A DNA stretch of 64,000 nucleotides, from the NCBI GenBank assembly GCA_020744425.1, contig JAGMUV010000024.1:372001-436000 (forward strand), read 5' to 3'. The first letter of the stretch is position 1. Every line of letters begins with the position of its first letter. The translations under genes were made by a program, and so were the position numbers. Origin of the DNA: Dactylonectria macrodidyma (lineage: Eukaryota > Ascomycota > Sordariomycetes > Hypocreales > Nectriaceae). The notes under the pieces were generated by a model. The model was not told the origin of the DNA and ran no database searches. It saw only the letters and a program-made list of their open reading frames with translations. Below are positions 33,109-45,211 of the stretch, piece by piece.

Positions 33109-34630
33109 TCAACCATCTACTTTCGGCTTACGCCCATAGATGTATCGAACTTTCATGTAGCTATGGACCTTGCGGTTTCGGATTGCCCTACGCATTCCCA
33201 TGAGGAACATCTGATAGTCCTCTTCAGGCCACTTGAGCACATTGCGCCACATCATGAGGGTATAACCTTGAGCCGCGTATTAGCTCACACATCTTTGTCC
33301 ATGAAGGAGAGATTACTTACCCTCCATGTCGTTGTCCAACGTAAGCTGGACAAACTGGCCGACTTTGGCGAGTTTTGGATCCTTGGGCCAACCTCCTATG
33401 GGAAACTAAAGTATACTAAGTCAGCGGATGCGCAAAGTTGCCAGTCTTCCTTAAAACACTCACCTTGTAGTCGACCGAGTGAACATCTTCAAAGCCGGCC
33501 TCGTCAAATCCCTTCTTCTGCTCCTCGTGCACGAAAAATGAATAGCCCAAGGCCTTGCCGCCATCTTCATACAGATTCTGATACGTCTTCAGCACAGGCT
33601 CAAGATCGGTTGTCCCATCGTCGCTGCAGAATTCGATGTCAGCCTCGGCAGACTGCACCCAGCCTCCAGGCGCACAGCAGCGGTAAGCTTCTTTGAAGAG
33701 CGCTCCCCAGTCCTTGATGGCACCAAACAGATACCGGATGTGGATGAAATCAAACGTGTCCGGGCCCCAAGTCCAAGACAGCGCGGCGTCCTCGATCTGG
33801 AAGCGCACGTTTGGAGGAACCCATTCGGGTTGACAGGGCGAAAGATCGGTACCAGTCACTTCAGCGCTGGGGTACTGGTCGGCGAATTCACTAGAATGTG
33901 TAAGATCACGTGTCATGATTGCTTGAAGGAGCAGTCTCACATTGCCCAAATACCTGATGAGACCGTCAGTGAAGATTTACAAATGGTGCGTTTCAAAACC
34001 TACCAGTTCCTGTACCAACATCAAGTACTTTCTGTAGGAAGCATCAGATGCATTACTGAAAAGAGAGAATGGATTTGTCTGCTGCCTGAGAGAAGAAGAA
34101 GCCGTACCTGTACGTTGTCGCTGATGGGAGCGAGGAAAAGTTTATCATCCAACAGCACCGTCAAATAGTGGTGGCTGAATGCTGGTAAGTGTTGCCCTGC
34201 CAAGCGCCGAGTTTCAAAGACCCACGTAATGTCCACAGAGTGCAATTGCTGCTCATCGTTGGGTAGGAAATAATCCGTCGCGAATTTGTCACTGTGGTAT
34301 GTGCGGCCTTTGATACGGCGGTACTCAAGGATGCTCGCACTCACAGAAGCAGTAGAGCTCTGGCTAAGCAAAGTGTGTTAATCAGAAGGATGATGTACTG
34401 CTCAGAAGCCTACTCACGCATCTTCGCTCAGGAATGAATCCGCATCGTCCCAAGTGCCATCCTGTGGAGAAGTTAGACACACAGCGAATAGCAAAGGATC
34501 ATTCACGGCTTACATCCAAATCATCAGCCGGTACAAGGTCATTCTGAACCGTTAGCGTATCTGCTGGTGGAGATGGCGACTTGGAAGGCGACTTGGAGGG
34601 CGACTTTGTTGCGCTACGTCTACCAGACAT
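33109..34630 (-). CDS. LaeA-like SAM-dependent methyltransferase, eight exons
   Basis: Exons 34630-34514, 34461-34418, 34363-34108, 34031-34004, 33953-33941, 33890-33464, 33405-33321 and 33266-33109, 375 residues. The N-terminus has KSPSKSPSKSPSP, a disordered tail. The core has motif I VLDVGTGTG (residues 141-149), then WAIEFADQYPSAEVTGTDLSP, PNVRFQIEDA, FDFIHIRYLFGAIKDW and GGWVQSAEAD. This is the pattern of the large fungal family around LaeA, which regulates or decorates secondary metabolism. The fifth exon is only 13 nt. No biosynthetic core gene lies nearby, so the substrate is unknown. The fungal family is numerous and most members are uncharacterised. Confidence 0.85.
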
Positions 34631-35472
34631 GTCGATGATGTATGCGGTCTCACGGAAATGGAAATGGAAATGGTTATAGAAGCAAGAACAGTTTGAAAAG
34701 AGGGTTTCAGAGCGGTCGATTGAAGTGAGGGGAACGTCCTTAATCCCTGCATGGGTTGCATGATTGTGGACTGAGCGTTGGCAGTTCCTAGGGTCGGTCC
34801 GTGTCGGCCCGTGTCGATGCGAACCAACAGACGCGTAATTAGTAAGACGCAGTGATAAACACCCCTGTATTTGTGCTGTTCCCAAACTTGAGGGGTTGCA
34901 TCTATGTCAGAATCTGGCTGGAGATGGAATAATAGACGGAGCTGATGGGGCTCATGTAGTTGTCTGTAAGAGCCTGAAGTGATCTGTATTCGGCTGTCTT
35001 ATACTTTGACACTCGGAGATGTTAAGAACAAGCTGGACGTACTGGAGCTGAAGGCTGAGTTTTATGTCTGGCCTCTCTCTTTATCACGATACGCGGCTTT
35101 TTCAGTGCGATATCGGCACCAAAGTACAAAGCAAATTCAGAGGGCTGGTGGCCCGAATTCAGCCACGAAACCGCATCTTTTCATAGCTGATAACCTTGAG
35201 ATCAGTTTCTGCGCAGTAACAGCGTAAGAGGGGCCGAGATAAAGATGGTAAGTAAAGATATGATGCGCTCAAATAGTGTTCATATCCCGTTGAGATACGA
35301 GTTCACTCACCAGCCTGCCTCTGACGGAGAAGAGACAGTTGTGTCCACATTTGGAGTCCAAGATGGATCAGAGAGCGAAGGAACCGGGGAAAAATTGACC
35401 TAATTTGCTTGGTTATTTGTATGATACAAGCCTTGGGCAGCCCCATACATGTCTAGTTGCAATAAACAGAGC

Positions 35473-35514
35473 GCGTTTTATTCCTGATAAAACGCTGCTT
35501 CATTAAAAAGCAGC
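35473..35514. repeat. Two abutting hairpins
   Basis: gcgttttat (35473-35481) pairs exactly with ataaaacgc (35487-35495). Next, gctgctt (35494-35500) pairs with aagcagc (35508-35514). The hairpins touch each other. Confidence 0.6.
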
Positions 35515-35671
35515 TTAATAAATTGTGTATTGAGCATGTGTCCATCCCTATCCAGAGGGTGGTCACGCGTGGCAATGCTTCATCGGCCTCTTAGAAGATG
35601 CGCATGGCGATTACGCTCGGCTACTGAAGCTAATGTAACGTTCATTTAACTTAGACCTAGGCCATCAGTTA

Positions 35672-35718
35672 CCCAAGCTGGCATCAGGCATGGCCTGATA
35701 GGTCAGATCCTAGCTTGG
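35672..35718. repeat. Nested inverted repeat
   Basis: Outer arms ccaagct (35672-35678) and agcttgg (35712-35718); inner arms atcaggc (35682-35688) and gcctgat (35693-35699). Both pairs are exact. Confidence 0.55.
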
Positions 35719-35731
35719 AAGATCGATCCAT

Positions 35732-36016
35732 TGTTATGATTTATTTGTTCCCTCGCAACCCAAGAGGATACACCGAGGCCACCTGGTGATTTTATGTCAC
35801 GTGCCTATAGGCCTGACAGAGGACTCCAGAGAGGGCCGGGCTAGCTACTAGCTAGCCACCGGCGAGAGCATGTATATAAGGGGGGCCGACCCCTAGAATA
35901 GGGGAGGCCAGCGATCAGACTGTATCTATTATGACCTCTACCTTCTATACCACTGCTATTAAGATGTTATTGAGCTGCGTCCTTCACTCTTCTCATTAGG
36001 CACCTCACATTTTACA
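35732..36016 (+). mobile_element. Possible solo LTR or other transposon remnant
   Basis: A TGTTATG start, an internal promoter-like block (catgtatataagg near 35870), a GC-rich hairpin, then a T/C-rich stretch ending in ttttaca give the layout of a fungal LTR. I found no target-site duplication, no primer-binding site and no second copy in the window, so this is only a suggestion. Confidence 0.25.
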
Positions 36017-36164
36017 ACTGCTTCAGGGAACCGTTAAACTCAAGAATAAACTCCGGAAAGGGTCGGGATAGTAATTCTGGGGTAGGGACGGTACCTGGAT
36101 AGCAGGGCAAAGGAACGTGAAGAAAGCCAGTGGATACTTGATATACCCTCAATGAACTTGGCAA

Positions 36165-36550
36165 CTAAATACAAAGAGCCCTCTCCATAAACGAAACCAA
36201 CTTCGGTCCACTCTCCGTCACATCCTGATACAAATCCACATGTCCCTTCCTCTCTACGACAACAAGTTCCTTGGGCTCCAACGCAAGACCAAGAATCTGC
36301 TCGCTATATGGAAACGTCGCCGCCTCCCTCCCAGCAATCAAAAGAATAGGTCTCGGTGCGACCCACTCGACGTGCTCAAACGAGTCAAAACTCACAAGGA
36401 GCTCTGCACTCCTCCTCACCATCTCGCTGGTGCATCTCGGGTGCTTCCACCTAGCGTAGTAACCTTTGATATCCTCCTTGGGATCAGAAAAGCTATCTAG
36501 GATGTTATGGACTGCCAGGGGATTGCCGCTTGCTTCTTCTGACCGGTCCT
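36165..36550 (-). pseudogene. C-terminal remnant of an alpha/beta hydrolase
   Basis: Reading on the minus strand from about 36550, the frame gives KEDIKGYYARWKHP, then WVAPRPILLIAGREAAT and VERKGHVDLYQD, ending at a stop at 36165. This is the last third of a dienelactone-hydrolase-like or polyketide-associated alpha/beta hydrolase, with the catalytic His region (GHVDLY) kept. Upstream, a stop breaks this frame; a plausible continuation (TNPEKLNKLLTG) is in another frame and soon degrades. No catalytic Ser nucleophile elbow was found. It is most likely a truncated, frameshifted copy. Confidence 0.55.
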
Positions 36551-37504
36551 GTCAAAAGCTTGTTCAGCTTCTCAGGGTTGGTATCGCCTATGCACTGACT
36601 GATGCTCTCTGACCCCAGACGCCATCTATCTTTCACCTTCGTGGTATTTCCCTTCTATTGGCGCGTCCAGCTGACGGTATCCTTTTGTCACGTTCGCCCT
36701 TTCGCATTTCTTTTGGCTATCTATCGAAGAACAAATCACTACTGTGGACCTTGACCGCCTTTCTAACTAATTTGAGAGTAAGATGGACCTTTTACGTCGG
36801 AGGTGGCCGTTCCGAGTTCTAATCCAGCAACTGGTCATACGCTGACTGACTAATAGTAAGCCTTAGTCGCTTACTGCCATTGCCTACCGCTCGTTAAGCT
36901 ACTCCTTGGGCCTGGGCTGAAACAGTCTGATTGGATTAGAACTGGCTCATTTCACTTAGCAGTATAGCTTACAAGTCGAACTTGAACAATAATGTAGAGG
37001 TCAGGCCACTATCATGAGGCAGCAGCCGGTACCGCAGACGGCCCGAAGTCTTGACGCCAATTTAGCTACAAGCACATATCAGGCAATAAGTATGACAATC
37101 ACTCAAGTTTCCACGATCTTTTCGGCCGCTACCTTCCCCGCACCCCACACTTCATTTTCCTGTACCCCGGATTTGCCCATCACGATGATGGGTGGGTGTC
37201 GTCTGACAAATTTCCGCGCCAACCGGAGGTGTCTTATGTGAAACGATTAGTGTCACGAGGAAAATGACAGTGGAGACGAGAATTTTGTCCGGGCAAGTAT
37301 CGGAGCGAGGGCCGTTATAGATGCTCTCTTACCTAGGGTTGGTGGCATCTAAATGAGTGGTGCCATTAAAGGGGGCAGATGGTTTTGTGAAGTGACTTAG
37401 GATTAGTTGGAAGAGCAACGCCGATACAAGTATAAATAACAGAGGCCCCTTTAATCAATTCTATCATTTACGCCAGGCTTCTCAAAGAACAATTGTGAAA
37501 TAAA
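36551..37504. other. Intergenic stretch before the polysaccharide lyase gene
   Basis: Contains decayed sequence next to the hydrolase remnant and the lyase promoter (a TATA-like agtataaataac near 37430). No gene seen. Confidence 0.5.
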
Positions 37505-38850
37505 ATGAGAGTTGTCAACCTTTTCACTCTCACCCTTGCTGGTGCCTTAATGGGCATCGGTATCGCAGAAGCAAAAGCTATTAAGCCACGAGCCATCGTT
37601 CACCCAGGCCTCTTGCACACCAATGCTGACTTCACCCGGATGAAGAAATACGTGACGGCCAAGACCAGTCCTCAATATGACGGCTGGCTGAAGCTCAGTG
37701 CTGCTGCCAATGCTGACTATACCCCGAGCCCGAAGGCGAGCGTATGCAGGGGCGCTTCGGACTGCACGCAAAACTACCCTAGCCTGTACAGAGATATCGC
37801 GGCAGCCTACGCAAACGCACTTGTATGGAAGATCAGCGGCACGACTGCAAACGCTGATGCTGCTGCTCGTATACTGGACGCCTGGAGTTCGACACTCACC
37901 GAAATTATCGGAAGCGCCGACCGCTGGTTGGCGGCAGGCCTGTATGGATACCAGCTCGCTAATGTTGCAGAGATCTTGCGAGGCTATTCTGGCTGGACGG
38001 GGTTGGACGCTACTGTTGACATGCTTGTGAATATCTTCTACCCTATGAATCACGACTTTCTCGTTAGACATAATGGGGCGGCGATTGACAATTATTGGGC
38101 AAACGTGAGTTCTTGCTACCGTCCCACCAAGATTGCATTGCCTTTTCCCCTCCCTAGTTGGAAGTAATGGTTGACGATGTACCACACAGTGGGATCTCTG
38201 CACCCTGTGTGCCATTCACAGTATTGGCGTACTATCCGACAACCAGACAATGGTTAACGAGGCAATCACATACTTCAAGACTGGGTCTGGTATGGGTGCC
38301 CTTGCCAACGCCATCTGGTACATTTGGTCCGAGACAGGTTCCGGCAAAGCCCTGGGCCAAGGCCAAGAAGCTGGTAGAGACCAAGGACACGCTACGTTAG
38401 ACTTTGCCCTGCTTGGAGTCCTCGCGCAGCAGAGTTACAACCAGGGAAATGATCTGTTTGCGTTAAGTTCGAACAGAATTCTAGCGGGGTAAGCTTTATT
38501 CTCCTTCTTAATGCCCTACATTTGCGAGGCCTTATCTTACCGACTGAAGCTCCGAGTACGCCTTCAAGTACAACGTTGGCCAAGACGTGCCCTTCAAGAC
38601 ATATACCAACGTTCACGGAACCGCAACGGCCATTAGCAACTCAAGCCGCGGCACCATTCGCCCGATCGGCGAGCTTTTGTATGCTCATTACAACGGCGTT
38701 AAGAACCTCAATGCCTCATGGACTAAGCAGTATCGTGACCTTGTACTCGAATCTAGCGGTGGCGTTGAGGGCGGTGGCGGAAATTATGGCTCTACTAGTG
38801 GTGGCTACGACCAGCTCGGCTGGGGCACTATTCTTTACCGCCTGGACTAG
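37505..38850 (+). CDS. Secreted alginate-lyase-fold polysaccharide lyase
   Basis: Exons 37505-38104, 38190-38488 and 38550-38850, 399 residues. Residues 1-23 form a signal peptide. The mature protein starts near PRAIVHPGLLHTNADFTRMK, the usual opening of the fungal Alginate_lyase (PF05426) group. An (alpha/alpha)n-barrel pattern follows, with NHDFLVRHNGAAIDNYWANWDL, QGHATLDFALLGVLAQQ and GTIRPIGELLYAHYNG. These carry the Asn, His and Tyr residues expected of such lyases. It would cleave an acidic polysaccharide by beta-elimination outside the cell. The true substrate may be glucuronan or another uronic-acid polymer rather than alginate, which this kind of fungus would rarely meet. Confidence 0.82.
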
Positions 38851-39338
38851 TATGAGAGAGAAGCGTCTGTTTCTTGTTTGTGCATTTGAAGATTGTTACG
38901 CCAGAGGCTTCAGTCATTTTTTCCCATGAGACAGTAACATCGGGCAATTGTTTGACTAGGTTCCTCTTCCCAATATTTATGGAACGAACCTTGCCATTAA
39001 CGCGTTCCATGTCCTCTCACCGCTAGCCGTCTTGAACCACCCATGGCATCTGACATCAGAGCAATGCAAAATCGCGGCGAAGGATTCTAGTCCTGTCACC
39101 CGGATTGGCCATGGTCGCCAATGTGGGTTCTAGGCTCCTAGTTGTAATTATTTTAGACGCCCATTCTTGTTTGATGTTAATTACTAAGAATGACGTCCGA
39201 AACATTTCACAGCCCCTCGCTTACTTTTCAATCCTTCCCCCAAGTAGAAGCCTTTAAGAATAGTTGTTTCCAGCCTTGGCTCAGTTTCCTCATCTCATCA
39301 ATCTTCTAGCTCCTATTGATGGCTATTCGTTCTTTGCT
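38851..39338. other. Intergenic stretch before the glutaminase gene
   Basis: 3' end of the lyase gene and promoter of the glutaminase gene; nothing else recognised. Confidence 0.5.
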
Positions 39339-41959
39339 ATGAATCTCCAAAATCTTGCCTCCACGGCCGTGTTGGCCTTTTGGGGGCTGCAGGTCAACGC
39401 CGAGTCAACTTTCAGCCCCGCTCGACCTCCGGCTGCTCCGTTGGCAGTGCGGTCACCATATCTCAATGTCTGGCTCAACGGCAACACAGACGGTTCGCCC
39501 AGCGGTTATCTACCAGGCGCATGGCCGAAGTCCTGGAGGTAGGTCAAACTCATTTCTGTCGGCTCTTTTTAGGCTGGTTAATTGCGATCGGCGTGAATGC
39601 TGTGCTTGATGAAACCGTGCTGACTTGTGGCGCAGCGAGGTGGTGCAAGGGTGGCAAGGGATCATCACTGTCGACGATGAAGCATACAATTGGATGGGGA
39701 ACGAGACGGATGCGCCCAGGGTGGATCAAGTGTCACTGGAGTATACATCGACGAAGACCATATTCACCATGAATGTCGACGACAAGATCGAAATGACGGT
39801 TACGTTTCTGTCTCCAGTCTACTACGATGATTTGCGACGACAATCCGTCACCTCCTCGTACCTCAATGTTTCTGTCAAGTCTCTCGATGACAACACACAT
39901 ACCGTGGGGGTTTACTGCGATGTTTCAGGAGGTGCGATAGTCCAGCCCCAACCGCCTGTTCGTACCATTGAATACTGATCCGTACCCAGAGTGGGCTTCT
40001 GGCGATAACAGCGCAGTCATCGACTGGGAGACTGATTCCAAAGACGGCGTCCGCTATCACAAATTTTACCGCGAGGAGCAGGAGACTTTCAAAGAAGTCA
40101 ATGAATTGGCTTCTTGGGGCAACTGGTACTGGGCTACAGGCGACTCGGTAAGATGGCTGCAGGAATCATGAGTGTTTAGTGGAGATTAACTCGCAACAGA
40201 ACAGCATCACCTACCAGATTGGCGAGGACAGTATAGTGCGCAGTCAATTTACCGACAAAGGGACGCTCACTGGGGATGTCGATAATGAATTTCGAGCCGT
40301 TAATGACAGATGGTAACAGATACACACTAATAGACGACTAGACTAGAACGCTGACCATCTCTAGGCCTGTCTTTGCTCTCGCCCACGACCTCGGCAGTGT
40401 TGGCAGCACTTCAAAGAGCGCTCTTTTCACCATTGGCTACACACAAGAAGAGGCCATCCAATTCCAAGGTCAAGAGGAAGACATTCAATCTGTTCAATCA
40501 CTCTGGAAGGAATACTTCTCGGAAGATGAACTTGTCACCTTCTTCTACAAGGACTACGACTATGCAATCACCTACTGCGATGCCCTCGACAGTCGTGTTT
40601 CGAAAGATTCAAAGGCTGCTGCCGGACAGGATTACCTTACCATCACCAGCTTGGCCGTTCGCCAGGTCTGGGGTGCCTTGCAGTACACCAACACAAAGGA
40701 TCAGCCTTTCGTCTTCCTCAAGGAGATCAGCTCCAACAGCGACATCCAAACTGTCGATGTCATCTTCCCAGCCATTCCCATATTTCTATACTTGAACCCC
40801 AACATCATCAAGTACACCCTTGATCCTCTTCTCGAGAACGATCGGTACCACTACCCCAACAAGTATGCACAGGTGAGTCTTGACTACTGCGTCTCCGGTC
40901 ATAGATCATTTAGGGACTGACCAATTCCCAGCATGACCTTGGTACCTTCCCTGTTGCCAAGGGACACCCAGAGGGAGATGACGAAGCTATGCCTCTAGAA
41001 GAATGCGGCAACATGATCATCATGATGCTAGCCTACGCGCAGTGGAAGAGCGACAACGATTATCTGTCCGATAATTGGGATTTGCTATCTCAGTGGGCTG
41101 AGTTCTTGATTGAAGAGGCAAAGATTCCTGCCGAGCAGCTTTCTACCGACGACTTTGCGGGCCACCTTGCGTAAGTTCTAGTATTCTGTCTGCGGTTGAG
41201 ATTCAGAAGCTGAATTTGTCCCTTCAGTAACCAAACAAACCTCGCTATCAAGGGCATCATTGGTCTTGAGGCCATGTCCAGGATTGCTACTCTGAGCGGC
41301 CACGAGGATCAAGCATCTAACTATAGCAAAACTGCCAACAGCTACTATGAGTTTTGGTACGAGCACGGCGTCGACTCTAAAGCGGATCCTAAGCATAGTT
41401 TACTTCAATACGGAAATACTAGCTCGCACGGTAGGTTTATCGAGTGGATGAAATGCATCAAGTTATCCACCCTGTCTGCAGTCGCATCCTTGATAACTGA
41501 CTATGCCCGCCTATAGGTATCTTGTACAACATCTACTCGGACAAATTGCTCGGCCTCGACTTCATCCCACAGTCCGTCTACGACATGCAAAGTGACTTCT
41601 ACCTCACGGCGCAAAACAAGTACGGTGTCGTTCTCGACACGCGAGGCACCCTGACCAAGCTCGACTGGGAGCTCTTCGCCGCAGCCGTGGCCAAGACCGA
41701 GACACAGACCATGTTCATCAGCAAGATCGCCACATGGATCAACGAGACCACCACTTGGCGCGCATTCACCGACCTCTACGACACCATCGACGGAGGGTAT
41801 CCGCGCGGCATCCAGTTCGTCGCGCGACCGGTGCAGGGAGGCGTGTTTTCTCTACTCGCACTTGATAGTCGACCTAGCTCTGCCAGTCAGGAGCTAGCGG
41901 CTAGGTTGGGTGTCGGGATGGCGATGGATATGAGACTCGCGAGAAACGATCTAAAATGA
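39339..41959 (+). CDS. gtaA: Secreted GtaA-type glutaminase, eight exons
   Basis: Exons 39339-39538, 39636-39931, 39990-40147, 40200-40312, 40365-40872, 40932-41170, 41228-41430 and 41517-41959, 719 residues. Residues 1-21 form a signal peptide. The start FSPARPPAAPLAVRSPYLNVW and the downstream order of DUF5127, DUF4965 and DUF1793-like segments match the Aspergillus GtaA extracellular glutaminase family. Matching segments include QDYLTITSLAVRQVWGALQ, PEGDDEAMPLEECGNMIIMM, NLAIKGIIGLEAM and YNIYSDKLLGLDFIPQ. The family hydrolyses L-glutamine to glutamate and ammonia. All introns are short and phase-consistent. The C-terminus ends soon after the DUF4965-like part, close to family length. Confidence 0.88.
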
Positions 41960-42548
41960 GAAGAACATCTCGTTTTGAGGGAAATGTTGTCAGTAATGTG
42001 TCGTGTTTCTTGTTTTCGTGTTATAGTCATCGAATATCCAATTCTTTTACATTCCATCGGTGTTGGTGTTAGACCTGACGGTAGCATGACGTGACAGAAG
42101 GTAGACTATGCCATCACCGTCCTCATTCGGTACACCTAACTCATCCTACGATAAAATCCATATCTTCGCATGTGCCCAAAATCATACTAATTACAAGCGA
42201 AATTTGATACCTAGCAGCTCAGCTTCACATTAACTAAGTGGAGCCTCACGAGCCTACAGCGATGTATGGAGATCGCTCCTCAATTGTTATGCTTTTCTAG
42301 ACTATTTCAAAGAGGTCTATGTAGTCGTTATTCTCAATCGCGTATCTGTCAGGTGCTTCTTCAGGAGGTTGAGAACTATGGTCTACTCACGGGGCCTTGC
42401 TTAGTTCTCGAAGGTATGGGTGCTGTCGGGTGGTGTAAAGTTACGGCTGCAGACGCTTGATCGCAGTAGCCTGAAACGATTTTTTCTTAATTTCCGGGAG
42501 CATTATTTAGCATTATCGCTACCTCCTTTGTATTTACTGGAGTCTCAG
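41960..42548. other. Intergenic stretch between convergent genes
   Basis: No gene or repeat recognised. Confidence 0.5.
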
Positions 42549-44410
42549 CTATTGTTCATTATTCAGTAGGGCCACGTCCTCCTCCAACCTCGCTACAACT
42601 TCCACATAGAAGTTCTGACAGAAAGTGTCATTATCTAAGCCAGCTGTCCCAAAAAGGCTCTTCAAGCACCATTTCACTGCATCTGCGTAATTGATCCCGC
42701 CACTTTCTAGTATTTGGTCACCCAGCCGATTACCGGCCTGGCTCTTGGAGAGGATTGACGGCATGTCAGTGGCCGTTATCTCAAGCTCGTGGTCGGGCTT
42801 CCCTATGATCACTTGGATCAGCAAGGCGCCTAGGGCTAGCATGGCGAGGTTCATCGGCCTAGGCGTGTTCAATGATTTGCACTTTTGGAAAGCTGGAGTC
42901 GAACTATCTGATTCACGGAGAATTTTGATCAGGTACGGTCGGTATAGAGAATCGGCGTGCGGCGGTAAGGGACCGTCCTCACGAAGGAACACGACATCGT
43001 CTAGTGTGAGAATCCTCGCCAACCATGGGGTACTATGGAGATGAAGAATACTCGCACAAAGTGTTAGCGCAACCCTGAGCTTTTCTGGGTAGTCAAATCG
43101 CGGGAGATCTGGCTCCTCCCCTGCGAGGACTTGGCGAAGTGTGACCGCCTTGCAGTAGTCTAATTCGTCCTGGCCGGGATATAGACCGAACTTCCGCTCA
43201 ATATCCGTGATGTATCCATAGTAGTCCACTGCTGGTTCTTTTTGTCGCTTAAAAACAGCTTGGCAAAGATTGGAGAGCGCTGGTGGCTCGTTGGTTGAAG
43301 TTTGTGAAGGGGGGATGATGAGGCTCTGGGACACCTCGACGAGTGTTTGTGTTGCAGATATTGATGTTTCTCTCGCGGGTCTGAAGCTCAAAGAAGTGAG
43401 CCATTTGGAGGTTCGCGATACTCCTTGCGCTGCGCATGCGACTTGAACGGTTGAGCATGGCGTTGGCAAAGGTGCTGGCGCTGGGACGTTGTCAGACACT
43501 GCCAACCGAACCAAGAGACTCTTCCAGTAGCTTGACGCGACTTTTTGCATTTTTGCAACGCTCGACGTTGTTTCAGCCGCACTTCCATCAGTGGAGGGTC
43601 CCTTGGGTCCCATGACCACGTGGAAGTTGAAGTCCCTGGCAACTTGATCATCCTGGTCGCTCGGCACTATTACCACGTTCCTGGGGACTAACTCTAAGCA
43701 GACGGTGTGTGAATTGGGGCAACAGCAGGTTGTGGCCCTACACAGAGCGTTGAAGATGCTCCGAGTCAACGTCCTAATCAGATTGTTGAGGCGCGCCTGG
43801 GAACGGCGCCGTCTATTCGGCTCGAGGCCGCAGGTCTTGCCGGTAAGCTCATGAAGCACGGAGTTGGCGGTCTTGATCCTGGCCATGACCTCGTCGTAGT
43901 CTTTCTTCTTCAACGTAAAGGATGTACGTCGTCTAAGCTCCCGGACGATGGCGATGCGGTCCGTCAGTTTCGTCTACGTGGCGAGTGGTCAGTTTGACGG
44001 CCTCGACGTGCTACCGCCTTTGGTGTCGCTGCGCATACCTTGCCGTTTTCATCGATGGCTAATTTGGCTTTCAAGTCCTCAGCGGCCTTTTGCATTTCTG
44101 CAACTTGCTCCTCAAATTGACCAGACTCGGTCCAGAGCCGGAGCCGTAGTTTCTCGTTGTATGGTTTCCAATCAGGCCCAAACGGAGTTTCAATCAGCTT
44201 GTCGATGATAGACAGAGGCGCGACTCCATCAAAAAGCACCTCGCAGGTTGTCCGAAGGCGGACATGCTCGGTTTCTAGATCACGAATGAGAGCGTTGAGG
44301 TCGCGATCGACGTTTGCCACTCCCGAGAGTGTGTTGCGGTAGCTCTTGACGGCTTGTACTGCAAGAGGCAAAATACCGACGACCAGACCGATGACCTCCA
44401 GGCCAGACAT
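42549..44410 (-). CDS. HeLo-like/DUF7580-type fungal protein
   Basis: Exons 44410-44039 and 43973-42549, 598 residues. The N-terminus MSGLEVIGLVVGILPLAVQA is the hydrophobic opening shared by HeLo-like and SesA-like death-fold domains of fungal incompatibility proteins. A helical region with coiled-coil character follows (residues ~30-150). The C-terminal half resembles a degenerate kinase-like DUF7580 module: LRVALTLCASILHLHSTPWL, DDVVFLREDGPLP, PRPMNLAMLALGALLIQVI, GDQILESGGINYADAVKWCL. Such proteins are expanded in ascomycetes and are suspected to act in allorecognition or programmed cell death. The intron (43974-44038) has good ends. The function here is unproven. Confidence 0.75.
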
Positions 44411-45211
44411 GATGCACCGGATAGTTGGCCGGGATCTGCCGAGAGTTGACGTTTATTGCGGTCGCTAATGAGAGTGGTGAGTGGAATGCGAGCCTGGTGC
44501 AATTGAGGCTGAGGCTGAGAATCCGAATCTCACTCACCCCCGCCATGTTTGGACGAGCCAGGCATCCATGCAGGCAGGGTAGGATGGTTGCCTCTGCTGA
44601 CGCAGGCATGCAAGAGTGGCTGCTTTCACTGCGTTTTTTTGGTTGGCTGCTGGACGTACAGGCGCAACTGCGAATCGAAAGACCTGGTTTTGCCTACCTC
44701 CAGTACTTAAGTATATACCTAGCGGACTAATAATTGCTGTAAGACGCAGTTGAGACTGCTAGACCCATGCATATAGTGAGAGGGGTCAGGGGAGCACTTA
44801 ACCCGACCGACAGTGATAACGAACGGACTGGGTCTCGTTATCATCCTGCTACTTACTAATCATGGATGCCCCCCCCATAGTCCGTGCCAATGTCATGAGA
44901 ATGACCCCAGAAAGGCCTCAAAATATGGAACCATGTCTCAGAAAGCGATCACAATTTTGACATCGAATATCCATTTCATTGTCGCCAACGGAAGAGATCG
45001 GAGCGGCTGAAAGTCGGAGTCGTTACCCCAACAGAACAGCGCAGCTCCGGTTGCGGCGTAGGCAGAGGCGATATAATTTTCCGATCCGACATCTACTTGC
45101 CCAGCCACCTCTCGTACGACGGGTTGCATCGCCTTAAACCTTCATGTCCTCACCGCTACCTCCAAAACACCAGACTCATATGCTCGACAATTGAGCCAAT
45201 TCCTCTCGACA
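44411..45211. other. Intergenic stretch between divergent genes
   Basis: Shared upstream region of the HeLo-like gene (minus) and the dehydrogenase (plus); no extra gene recognised. Confidence 0.5.

Larger units (their letters stand above)
34631..36164. other. 1.5 kb gene-free stretch with hairpins and repeat-like DNA
   Basis: The promoter of the methyltransferase lies at the left. From about 35.45 kb the DNA contains several strong hairpins and a possible solo LTR (listed separately). No coding sequence is recognised. Confidence 0.5.
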
